From the NCBI GenBank assembly GCA_016182435.1, contig JACPGN010000252.1, positions 1 to 7,487 of the forward strand: a stretch of DNA of 7,487 bases, read 5' to 3'. Both the position numbers and the translations under genes were made by a program. The notes beneath the pieces were generated by a model. That model saw only the letters and a list, made by a program, of their open reading frames with translations, did not search any database and was not told the DNA's origin. Origin of the DNA: Lentisphaerota bacterium. Lineage in GTDB: Bacteria > Verrucomicrobiota > Kiritimatiellia > JAAZAB01. How positions within the stretch are numbered: the first letter of the stretch is position 1; every line of letters starts with the position of its first letter. This document shows, in pieces, positions 1 to 5,817 of the stretch.

Positions 1-1872
1 TGCCTGCTGATCACCGAAACCGCCCTGAACCTCAAGCGCATCCAGGAAATCCTGGCTATTATTGATCAACCGCTGGAATCGCGCGAGGAGTTGAAGATAT
101 TCCCCATTATCTATGCCAAGGCCTCGGAGATCCAGGCTAAGATCGAATCCATCATTGCCGACGTTCAGGCCAAGGAAACCGGGCGTAGAACCATCCGGCC
201 GCAGCTCACCACGCGCATGCCGCTGCAGCCATTTCAACCGCTCACGCCGGGCCAACCAACCACGCCGACAACGGTGGAAGTTGCGCAATCGGCCCTGGAG
301 CGGGGCTTGATCCAGAGCAAGGTCAAGATGGTGGCCGATGACCGCATCAATTCGCTGATTGTCATCACCCGGCCTGAGCAGTTTTCGTTCTTCACCAATA
401 TCATCAGCGCGCTGGACCGCAAGGTCGAGCCGGAAGTCAGCATCAAGGTCTTTGCCCTGGAATACGCCGATTCCAAGGACGTGGTCAGCGTACTGAATAA
501 TCTGCTCAGCGGGGCGAGCACGAAAACAGCAACCCCTCAGGTGACTACACCGGCCCGGCCGGTTTCCCCGACGGCTTCGCCGTTTATGCCCGTTACCGCG
601 GAGTCGGGGGCGAGCGCCACGACCACGGAAAGAGCCGGTGAAATTCAGCTTTCCGGCAAACTGTCCTCCGACGTGAAGATCATTGCCGATACGCGCATCA
701 ACTCGCTGCTGGTGCTGGCCAGCCGGACGGATATGGCCGTCATCGAGGACGTCTTGCGCCAGCTTGATATTATGCTCTCGCAGGTCCTGATCGAGGTGGC
801 GATCATCGAGATCGGGCTGAGCGATAAGATCAAGGTGGGCATTGACTGGCTGCAGCGCTCCATGATCGCCTATAATGCTAATCCGGCCGGGGGCCGCCGG
901 GCCTTCCTCGGCTTTGGCGGCGCCAGCCGGGAAGGGACGGAAGGGTCCCTCAAAGACGCTGACGCCATCAATGTGATTTCCGATCTGCCGGCCGGCGCAG
1001 GCTCGGGCCTGACCTATTATTTCAAGCTCTTTGATTACAACATTGATGCGGTCATTAACATGTTGGCGGCTTCGTCGGAGGCCAAGATTCTCTCCACGCC
1101 GATAATTCTGACCACCGACAATAAACAGGCCAAGATCATGGTCGGCGAGAAACGCCCGATCGTAACCTCCACCAGTATTTCCGGCGGCGGCGTTCAGCAA
1201 TCGGCCTACCAATACACCGATATTGGCATCCAGCTCGATGTCACCCCGCGGATCAACAAGAAGGGTTTCGTGAACATGGATATCAAGCAGAAGATTGATA
1301 ACACCGGCGAAGACGTTATCATTGACGGCAACGCGGTGCCGATTATCACCACCCGCGATTTTACCGCCTCCATTGCAGTTAACGACGGGCGCACAATCGT
1401 AATCGGCGGGATTGTCACCACCGACAAGAAAAAGGGCCGGAGCAAGATTCCCTTCCTGGGCGATATCCCGCTGCTGGGCATGCTGTTTCGCTCGGATAGC
1501 AGCGCCGAGACCCGCCGGGAGCTGATCGTGCTGATGACGCCTTACGTGCTGAACACGCCGGAAAAAGCCTATGCCGAAACCGCGCGCCGCCATGGTTACG
1601 TCACGGCCGCCTCTAACCTGTTTACCAGGGGCTGGTCGGCCAGCACGCTGGCCGCGCCGAGCGCCAAGGAACAGAAAGAGCTGAAGAAGCAAAAAAAGAA
1701 GGCGCCCGCGCGCGACCAGAAATCGGCGTCGCCGGGCTCGGTCAAATCGCTTGATCTGGATATCATGCTGGAATCACCGACCGGCGGGGTCCAAGTGGTT
1801 CCGGTCAAAGTGCAGGAGCAAACCGCGCCCGGCATGCGCCGGGCGGGTTCGTCGCCAAGCAAAGGCGACTAA
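1..1872 (+). CDS. gspD: Type II secretion system secretin GspD-like, 5' partial
   Basis: This protein forms the multimeric outer-membrane channel of a type II (or related type IV pilus) secretion apparatus. The frame is open from base 1 and the first residues already read as the end of an N-domain repeat (LLITETALNLKRI), so the true start lies upstream; the TTG at 91 is only an internal codon. In the 623 visible residues: end of N1 (about 1-30), N2 (about 31-145), N3 (about 146-256, with KIIADTRINSLLVLAS) and the secretin beta-barrel domain (about 260-518). The secretin domain carries VGEKRPIV at 381-388, GRTIVIGG at 463-470 and IPFLGDIPLLGMLF at 483-496, the classic C-terminal secretin signature. 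Thr/Pro-rich linkers interrupt N2 (about 61-92) and N3 (about 171-220). After the barrel comes a tail of about 105 residues with a Lys-rich stretch near 555-567. The family call is secure; T2SS versus pilus secretin is less so because the N-terminus is missing. Confidence 0.93.
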   Translation, partial: CLLITETALNLKRIQEILAIIDQPLESREELKIFPIIYAKASEIQAKIESIIADVQAKETGRRTIRPQLTTRMPLQPFQPLTPGQPTTPTTVEVAQSALERGLIQSKVKMVADDRINSLIVITRPEQFSFFTNIISALDRKVEPEVSIKVFALEYADSKDVVSVLNNLLSGASTKTATPQVTTPARPVSPTASPFMPVTAESGASATTTERAGEIQLSGKLSSDVKIIADTRINSLLVLASRTDMAVIEDVLRQLDIMLSQVLIEVAIIEIGLSDKIKVGIDWLQRSMIAYNANPAGGRRAFLGFGGASREGTEGSLKDADAINVISDLPAGAGSGLTYYFKLFDYNIDAVINMLAASSEAKILSTPIILTTDNKQAKIMVGEKRPIVTSTSISGGGVQQSAYQYTDIGIQLDVTPRINKKGFVNMDIKQKIDNTGEDVIIDGNAVPIITTRDFTASIAVNDGRTIVIGGIVTTDKKKGRSKIPFLGDIPLLGMLFRSDSSAETRRELIVLMTPYVLNTPEKAYAETARRHGYVTAASNLFTRGWSASTLAAPSAKEQKELKKQKKKAPARDQKSASPGSVKSLDLDIMLESPTGGVQVVPVKVQEQTAPGMRRAGSSPSKGD

Positions 1873-1882
1873 TCTTGAGCAA

Positions 1883-1934
1883 GGCGTATTTTACGCCGCG
1901 CCGAAACTTTGGCTACAAATTGTTGTAGCCAAAG
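1883..1934. terminator. Two hairpins between convergent genes, possible bidirectional terminator
   Basis: Two dyads follow the secretin stop. The first is a 6-bp stem, ggcgta/tacgcc (1883-1888 with 1892-1897). The second is a perfect 12-bp stem, ctttggctacaa/ttgtagccaaag (1907-1918 with 1923-1934), with a 4-base loop. They lie between genes that run toward each other, the usual place for a bidirectional terminator. Neither strand has a convincing T-run after the stem (only TTT on the minus side), so a classical intrinsic terminator is uncertain; the hairpin might instead protect 3' ends. Confidence 0.45.
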
Positions 1935-1976
1935 CGCATGTTTCATGAGCGATAATTCACTCAAGAAATATGTGGG

Positions 1977-2534
1977 CTAATTCGTCTGCGAGAGCTTTTT
2001 CAGTTCATCCCGCAGCGTCGCCGCATCTTCATAGCGTTCCTCGGCCACGGCCTTGGCCAGCCGCTGTTTAAGGGCCTCGTCCGGCGTAAGCCGGTGGGCG
2101 GGTTTCTCATCCTTCGGCGCAGGGCTTTTGCCCGTGGCTTCATCGAGCAGGACCCCCGCGGCTTCCATGACTTCTTCGGCAACGAAGATGGGGGCGGCGA
2201 AGCGCAAGGCCAGGGCAATGGCGTCGCTGGGTCGGGCGTCAATCGTTGTTTCCACGCTGTTCCATTCCAGAATCAGGTTGGCGAAGAAGGTGTTTTCCCG
2301 CAAGGCGCAGATTTCAACCCGCTTCATGCGGCATTCGAGATTGTCCATAATGGTTTTCAGCAGATCATGGGTCAGGGGCCGTGGCGCGGCTACGCGTTCC
2401 AGATGCATGAAAATGGCCTGAGCCTCCGGGGCCCCGATGAAAATCGGCAGGGTGCGTTTATCCGTCCCGCCCTGCAACATGACGACGAAGCCCCTGTTGG
2501 AGAGCGATACCTGCGTAACATGCGCCAGAATCAT
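1977..2534 (-). CDS. Bifunctional nuclease (BFN/DUF151) domain protein with C-terminal UVR motif
   Basis: This 185-residue protein belongs to the BFN/DUF151 family, some members of which have been reported to have nuclease activity; the cellular role in most bacteria is not settled. The BFN domain spans about residues 1-135, with LPIFIGAPEAQAI at 29-41, RPLTHDLL at 52-59, DARPSDAIALALR at 99-111 and APIFVAEEVM at 114-123. A charged linker (about 134-148) leads to a helical UVR (UvrB/UvrC-type) motif at about 153-183, with RLAKAVAEERYEDAATLRDE. That arrangement suggests a protein-protein contact like that of UvrB/UvrC or McsA-type proteins. The ATG at 2534 is well supported: AAGGA lies 6 bases upstream (2541-2545) and a strong promoter precedes it. 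The gene follows hflX by 43 bp on the same strand, so it may be transcribed both with hflX and alone. Confidence 0.9.
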   Translation of the reverse strand: MILAHVTQVSLSNRGFVVMLQGGTDKRTLPIFIGAPEAQAIFMHLERVAAPRPLTHDLLKTIMDNLECRMKRVEICALRENTFFANLILEWNSVETTIDARPSDAIALALRFAAPIFVAEEVMEAAGVLLDEATGKSPAPKDEKPAHRLTPDEALKQRLAKAVAEERYEDAATLRDELKKLSQTN

Positions 2535-2540
2535 GAGTTT

Positions 2541-2586
2541 TCCTTTGAAAGCGGCTTACTATAACACGGCTTTGTATTCATGGCAA
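2541..2586 (-). promoter_or_regulatory. Sigma70-like promoter and Shine-Dalgarno for the BFN gene
   Basis: On the minus strand, TTGCCA (2586-2581) and TATAGT (2563-2558) are separated by exactly 17 bases, close to the sigma70 consensus. Transcription would start near 2551. AAGGA at 2545-2541 is 6 bases before the ATG at 2534. The -35 box lies in the last codons of hflX and the spacer includes the hflX stop, so the BFN gene can be expressed independently of hflX. Confidence 0.65.
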
Positions 2587-3861
2587 GTGGATCAAGCCTC
2601 TTGCTTTCAGCAGTTCAGTGATGCGATCCAGCAAAAGCCCCAAGCCCTTATTTGCTAACGCGGAAATGACCAGAGCCTCGGGATATTCGCGCTTAAGCTC
2701 GCTCAGCCGCGCGGCCGCTTCCGGCCGGTCGGCTTTGTTGAGGAGCAGCACTGAAGGAATAGTCGCGGCCCCCATGTCTTTCAGCGTGGCGCGCACGACG
2801 CGAATGTGCTCGCGCACGTAGCGATGCGCGCAGTCGGCCACGATCAGGAGCAGATCAGCTTCGGCGATTTCCTCCAGCGTCGAACGGAACGACGCTACCA
2901 GGCCGTGGGGCAGGTGCCGGATGAACCCGACCGTATCCGTCAGCATGACCCGGCGCCGCGGGGAGAAGCCCGAGTGTGATCCTGGCGGCGGCGCGCCGGC
3001 CGGAGCGGCCTGCTTGCTGACCGAGGTACCTTCGGCCGGTGTCGGAGAATCCAGGCGCATGGGCAGGCCCGCCTGCAACGCTGGAAGCGCCGCGCCTGCC
3101 TGCCCGCAATGCTGCGCATAGCGCTGCAGGCGGGCGGGCAGGTAAAGCAAGCGGCTCTTGGTATCCAGGGTGGCAAAGAGCCGATCGTCCACGTAGGCGT
3201 TGGCGGCGGTCAGCGCATTGAGCAAGGTGGACTTGCCCGTGTTAGTGTAGCCTACCAGGCAGACTACCGGCCAGGGGCGCCGCGCGCGCGTCAGTGCGCG
3301 GCGTTTCTGAATTTCCTTGAGCTTGGCCTTCAAAATTCCGATGCGCGCGGCAATCGGCGCGCGGCGCAACTGGAAGGGGCTTTCGCCCGGTCCGCGCATG
3401 CCGATGCCGCCCGAAAAGCGCGCCTGCCGGACCGAGACCGGGATGCGCGCGGCCAGGTATTGCAGTTGGGCGAGCTCCACTTGGATTTGGGATTCCGCTT
3501 GAGTAGCGCGCCGCGCGAAAATCTGCAGGATCAGCTCGGTGCGATCAATGACCTTGATGCCCAGCGCCAGGTCGAGGTTGTTGACCTGGATGGGGGAAAG
3601 GTCGCAGTCGAAAATCAGCAGGTTGGCTTTGGCTTCGCGGCCGGCTAACTGGATTTCAGCCAGCTTGCCGCGGCCGATACAGAAGGCCGTGTCGGGGCGG
3701 TGGCGCCGCTGGGTAATGCTGCCCAGCACCACCGCGCCGGCGGTGTCGGCCAGGCGCTCCAGTTCGGCCAGGGAATCAGCGGCTTCTTCCGGCGCTTGCG
3801 GTCCAAGAATCACCTGGATCAGCAGGGCGCGTTCCTTGCTGCTGGAAGGCTGTGGTTTCAT
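2578..3861 (-). CDS. hflX: GTPase HflX
   Basis: HflX is a ribosome-associated GTPase of the Obg-HflX superfamily; in E. coli it splits stalled or stressed ribosomes. With the start at 3861 the protein has 427 residues. The N-terminal HflX domain (about 10-150) includes TQRRHRPDTAFCIGRGKLAE. The Gly-rich GGIGMRGPGES lies at 151-161. In the GTPase domain G1 is GYTNTGKST (204-212), G2 is in ATLDT (230-234), G3 is DTVGF (309-313), G4 is NKAD (375-378) and G5 is SAL (400-402). The frame stays open upstream to an ATG at 4101, but those 80 extra residues look unlike HflX and overlap a better small ORF. The ATG at 3861 overlaps that ORF's stop as ATGA, implying translational coupling. Oddity: about 76 residues separate the LD of G2 from the D of G3, where E. 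coli HflX has about 18; the extra is a Pro/Ala/Gly-rich insert. Confidence 0.93.
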   Translation of the reverse strand: MKPQPSSSKERALLIQVILGPQAPEEAADSLAELERLADTAGAVVLGSITQRRHRPDTAFCIGRGKLAEIQLAGREAKANLLIFDCDLSPIQVNNLDLALGIKVIDRTELILQIFARRATQAESQIQVELAQLQYLAARIPVSVRQARFSGGIGMRGPGESPFQLRRAPIAARIGILKAKLKEIQKRRALTRARRPWPVVCLVGYTNTGKSTLLNALTAANAYVDDRLFATLDTKSRLLYLPARLQRYAQHCGQAGAALPALQAGLPMRLDSPTPAEGTSVSKQAAPAGAPPPGSHSGFSPRRRVMLTDTVGFIRHLPHGLVASFRSTLEEIAEADLLLIVADCAHRYVREHIRVVRATLKDMGAATIPSVLLLNKADRPEAAARLSELKREYPEALVISALANKGLGLLLDRITELLKARGLIHLP

Positions 3862-4130
3862 CGGCGCCGCCTGGCCAGTGCCTTGCGGAAGTGGTGCGCG
3901 CGCGAAACGGCCGGTTTCTGGCGGAAAGCTTCGCGGCGCAGTTGCTTGGCCGTTTTCACGTGCGGAGCCTCTAGCCATTCCCGGAATTGCCGGTAGAGCG
4001 CATCGTCTTCGAAGCCGTGGCAGCGCCCGCGCTCCCACTCCCGGCGCGGGCAGGCGAATTTCCAGCAGGTTTTTCCAAGGTTCAACAGGCAAATGTAACA
4101 CCGGCGAACCGGCTTCGGCGTGTAGCGCAT
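3858..4130 (-). CDS. Small Cys-rich basic protein translationally coupled to hflX (unknown function)
   Basis: I do not recognise this 90-residue protein. It has five Cys in the N-terminal half (11, 14, 22, 27, 37) in a CxxC-x7-C-x4-C-x9-C pattern followed by His38, which could bind zinc or an iron-sulfur cluster. After this come an acidic/aromatic stretch (DDALYRQFREWLE) and a very basic C-terminus ending in RRRR. Support for it being real: its TGA overlaps the ATG of hflX as ATGA, the composition looks protein-like, and an extended -10 sits just upstream. The alternative reading, an N-terminal extension of hflX in another frame, gives low-complexity sequence unlike HflX. No well-spaced Shine-Dalgarno is visible (AAGGG ends 1 base before the ATG), so translation may be leaderless. 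It is probably co-expressed with HflX; a role at the ribosome or with RNA would be inference only. Confidence 0.65.
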   Translation of the reverse strand: MRYTPKPVRRCYICLLNLGKTCWKFACPRREWERGRCHGFEDDALYRQFREWLEAPHVKTAKQLRREAFRQKPAVSRAHHFRKALARRRR

Positions 4131-4137
4131 GCCCTTA

Positions 4138-4146
4138 TTTATAGCA
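4138..4146 (-). promoter_or_regulatory. Extended -10 promoter element for the Cys-rich protein/hflX operon
   Basis: On the minus strand TGCTATAAA (4146-4138) matches an extended -10 (TGnTATAAT). The -35 region at the 17-base spacing is poor (TTTCCT at 4166-4161). The predicted transcription start is near 4131, directly before the ATG at 4130, which would make a nearly leaderless mRNA. It is the only plausible promoter seen for the cluster within the divergent region. Confidence 0.4.
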
Positions 4147-4176
4147 CTTGGCGCTTTCTTAGGAAAATGAAAAACC

Positions 4177-4204
4177 TTGATCGCGGGAGTAGGTTGGTTA
4201 TAGT
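4177..4204 (+). promoter_or_regulatory. Sigma70-like promoter for tRNA-Gln
   Basis: TTGATC (4177-4182) and TATAGT (4199-4204) are 16 bases apart. Transcription would start near 4211, giving a 5' leader of about 58 bases before the tRNA that RNase P would remove. A 6-bp dyad, cgggag (4184-4189) and ctcccg (4208-4213), flanks the -10 box; it could be an operator or chance. The leader also has an AT-only dyad (T8-gg-A7, 4227-4243). Confidence 0.55.
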
Positions 4205-4268
4205 TGTCTCCCGAGGGTTTGGCTCATTTTTTTTGGAAAAAAAGTTTTGCGGAGGGAGCAGTTCTCAT

Positions 4269-4339
4269 TGCCGGATGGTGTAATGGTAGCACAACAGACT
4301 CTGGATCTGTTTGTCCAGGTTCAAGTCCTGGTCCGGCAG
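4269..4339 (+). tRNA. tRNA-Gln (anticodon CTG)
   Basis: All four arms fold. The acceptor is tgccgga/tccggca (4269-4275 with 4332-4338), with a U1-A72 pair and discriminator G73 (4339), both typical of bacterial tRNA-Gln. The D-arm is gtg/cac (4278-4280 with 4290-4292). The anticodon stem is acaga/tctgt (4294-4298 with 4306-4310) with loop ctctgga, placing anticodon CTG at 4301-4303, which reads CAG. The T-arm is ccagg/cctgg (4315-4319 with 4327-4331) with loop ttcaagt. The 3' CCA is not encoded (gta follows). It stands alone, transcribed divergently from the hflX cluster. Confidence 0.95.
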
Positions 4340-4385
4340 TACTTCGAAAGGTTCCCCGCCAGAGGCTGGTCTGACTGTGGCATGA

Positions 4386-4533
4386 TCCGCCAGAGAGGCG
4401 GATCCGCTATGGCGGAAACCACAAATGGACACTGATGAACACAGATAATAAACCGGCGATCCTTTCTGCCAGTATCAGTGTCTATCCGTGTTCATCCGTG
4501 GTATCCTCCATAGGCGGATCCGCCTCTGGCGGA
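4386..4533. repeat. 148-bp imperfect inverted repeat (intergenic MITE/REP-like element)
   Basis: The left arm (4386-4446) and the right arm (4474-4533) are inverted copies; by hand alignment about 50 of 62 columns agree, with three gap positions. Each arm ends in a compact TCCGCCAG..AGGCGGATCCGC block, and the right one contains the 14-bp perfect palindrome aggcggatccgcct (4512-4525). The inner parts carry degenerate atgaacac-type units on one strand and ttcatccgtg-type units on the other. The centre is 4447-4473. A partial third copy of the terminal motif, ccgccagaggc, lies at 4356-4366. No ORF is inside. The layout fits a non-autonomous palindromic repeat, but copy number cannot be judged from one window. 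Confidence 0.7.
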
Positions 4534-4658
4534 AGAAATCCTTGCTTATTGTTTTTCATAGCGGTTCCTGACATATCAGTTACTATATTTACTGCGTAGG
4601 CCATAGGAGCCTCCTTTCGGTTTTTACACACCCAGGATTATCCATAAGCCCGCCTGCA
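4534..4658. other. Gene-free spacer upstream of the URO-D remnant
   Basis: This stretch is AT-richer than its surroundings. I find no ORF, no convincing sigma70 promoter (an isolated TATATT at 4584-4589 lacks a -35) and no RNA fold worth naming beyond a short aggag/ctcct dyad at 4605-4615. No Shine-Dalgarno precedes the ATG at 4659. This fits decayed upstream DNA of a dying gene. Confidence 0.4.
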
Positions 4659-4784
4659 ATGAACTCCAAAGCAAGAGTTGTTACTGCGCTTGAGCATACA
4701 GAAGCGGATCGAGTTCCGCGCGACTACTGGGCGGTATCAACGCTGACTGACCGGTTAAAGACCAGGCTGGGTTTCCGGAATTAA
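4659..4784 (+). pseudogene. N-terminal fragment of a URO-D-fold (MtaA/CmuA-like) protein
   Basis: The ATG at 4659 opens 41 codons ending in TAA at 4782-4784. The start MNSKARVVTALEHTEADRVP and the following RDYWAVSTLTDRLKTRLG match the standard beginning of MtaA/CmuA-like proteins (an MxSRERVLAALxHxEPDRVP-type start, then a WATPExTERLKxxLG-type stretch, from memory). The next 20 bases, read one frame back, continue as PELKQYPDGRVGDVWGV, which belongs to the same family. The segment normally lying between these two blocks (roughly 30-50 residues, estimated from memory) is absent. This is therefore the 5' piece of the downstream gene, separated by an internal deletion that shifts frame. Confidence 0.7.
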
Positions 4785-4804
4785 AGCAATATCCTGACGG
4801 CCGG

Positions 4805-5671
4805 GTGGGGGATGTATGGGGTGTTGCGCGCAAGCCGGTCACGGTTTCCGGCCGTGGTTATCAGCAGACCTATCTGGAGCTGGCCGAGTCGCCTTTGGCC
4901 AAGGTGCAAACCGTCCGGGAAATTGAGCAATATCAGCATTGGCCTTCGCCGGACTGGTGGGATTATTCGGGCCTTGCCGCCGACTGCCAAAAATACGCCG
5001 GCTACGCCGTGGTGAACGCCGGCGACCGGCTGGATCGGACGGCGCAGTTGAAAACCGCCATGTACCTGCGCGGCGTAGAGCAGATCATGCTGGACCTGGC
5101 CGAAAAACCGGCCGTGGTGGAAGCCATGCTCCGGCGGATTGTCGCTTATTTTGTCGAATATAACCGGCGCGTGTTCAAGGCGGCGGAAGGCCACATTGAC
5201 CTATTCATGATGGGCGACGATTTTGGGATGCAACAGGGCTTGCTCTGCAGCGTGGAGATGTGGCGGAAATACTTCAAACCGGGATTCAAGCAATTCATTG
5301 AAGTCGCGCATCAAGCCAATATCAAGGTCATGCACCATACCTGCGGGGCCGTGCGCGAGCTGATCTCCGATTTTATTGAGTGCGGGCTGGATATTCTGCA
5401 GTCGCTCCAGCCGCGCGCCGCCGGGATGAACTTAAAAGAGCTGAAGCGCGAGTTCGGCAAGGATCTCTGCTTCCATGGCTCGATAGATATCCAGCGCACT
5501 TTGCCCTATGGCACAACTGAGGATGTCAGGAACGAAGTCAAAGAGCGGATGGAAGCCGGCAAGCCGCAGGGCGGATTCATCATCGGCACGGCCCATAATA
5601 TCCAGGCCGATACGCCGCTGGAAAATGTGCTGGCATTGTTTGACGCCTATCATGAATACGGGCAGTATTAG
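4805..5671 (+). CDS. Uroporphyrinogen decarboxylase-fold methyltransferase (MtaA/CmuA-like), N-terminally disrupted
   Basis: This 288-residue remainder is a URO-D superfamily protein of the MtaA/CmuA-like group; relatives move methyl groups to or from corrinoid proteins or thiols, but the substrate here is unknown. Visible blocks: GDVWGVARKPV at the start, the motif FMMGDDFGMQQG (134-145), the metal-site HHTCG (177-181) at a strand end, FHGSIDIQRTLP (223-234) and the C-terminal GTAHNIQADTPLENV. His178 and Cys180 fit the H-x-C metal site of MtaA, but no Cys occurs at the expected third-ligand spacing (last Cys is 222), so the metal site may be altered. The frame is open back to 4751 and carries family sequence (PELKQYPDGR) before the GTG at 4805, so that GTG is not a natural start; it also lacks a Shine-Dalgarno. 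The body has no stops and looks well kept, so the break is recent or an assembly error. No function should be assumed. Confidence 0.8.
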   Translation: MGDVWGVARKPVTVSGRGYQQTYLELAESPLAKVQTVREIEQYQHWPSPDWWDYSGLAADCQKYAGYAVVNAGDRLDRTAQLKTAMYLRGVEQIMLDLAEKPAVVEAMLRRIVAYFVEYNRRVFKAAEGHIDLFMMGDDFGMQQGLLCSVEMWRKYFKPGFKQFIEVAHQANIKVMHHTCGAVRELISDFIECGLDILQSLQPRAAGMNLKELKREFGKDLCFHGSIDIQRTLPYGTTEDVRNEVKERMEAGKPQGGFIIGTAHNIQADTPLENVLALFDAYHEYGQY

Positions 5672-5676
5672 AAACC

Positions 5677-5797
5677 CCTAAGAAGCTGTGAAGAAATTGA
5701 ATCCAGACGGTCGGGGTGGAACCCGACCCTCCAATTATGGAGGGACGACTTCCACGTCGTCCGCAATTTTTTCACAATTTCTACGTCCTTGCTTAGG
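5677..5797. repeat. 121-bp palindromic element with three tiled hairpins
   Basis: The outer arms, 5677-5699 and 5775-5797, are inverted copies best kept at both ends (cctaag/cttagg and agaaattg/caatttct). The core 5709-5762 tiles three stems: ggtcggg/cccgacc (5709-5715 with 5722-5728), ccctcc/ggaggg (5727-5732 with 5739-5744) and ggacgac/gtcgtcc (5743-5749 with 5756-5762). The loops of the first and third, gtggaa and ttccac, are exact reverse complements. The 54-base core as a whole is also an imperfect palindrome. It begins 5 bases after the URO-D stop. The design suggests a dispersed non-autonomous element; copy number cannot be seen here. Confidence 0.65.
5743..5772 (+). terminator. Probable intrinsic terminator after the URO-D gene
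   Basis: The perfect 7-bp GC-rich stem ggacgac/gtcgtcc with a 6-base loop is followed, after gcaa, by six T (5767-5772). This would end plus-strand transcripts from the URO-D region and separate them from the ligase gene. It is formed by the third hairpin of the palindromic element, so a terminator role may be secondary. Confidence 0.5.
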
Positions 5798-5817
5798 TGG
5801 TATAGATGCGGTTAACT

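Noticed and set aside
91..1872. TTG at 91 as the start of the secretin
   Set aside because: The frame is open to base 1 and bases 1-90 encode typical secretin N-domain sequence, so the gene is truncated by the window edge.
1883..1934. Attachment site or riboswitch in the convergent spacer
   Set aside because: Only two simple hairpins are present between convergent 3' ends; there is no downstream gene start for a riboswitch and no integrase or duplicated att sequence.
3109..3648. 179-codon plus-strand ORF inside hflX
   Set aside because: It is a shadow of the GC-rich hflX coding strand, with no initiation signals and no recognisable motif.
3862..4101. 80-residue N-terminal extension of HflX from an ATG at 4101
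   Set aside because: Composition is unlike HflX, family similarity starts around 3834 (RALLIQV), and the region is better explained by the overlapping Cys-rich ORF with its ATGA junction.
4247..4435. 62-codon plus-strand ORF over the tRNA
   Set aside because: It runs through the tRNA gene and into the inverted repeat, with no protein-like features.
4386..4533. CRISPR array from the repeated gaacac/ccgtg units
   Set aside because: Units are short, degenerate and inverted about a centre, with no regular repeat-spacer spacing and no cas genes in the window.
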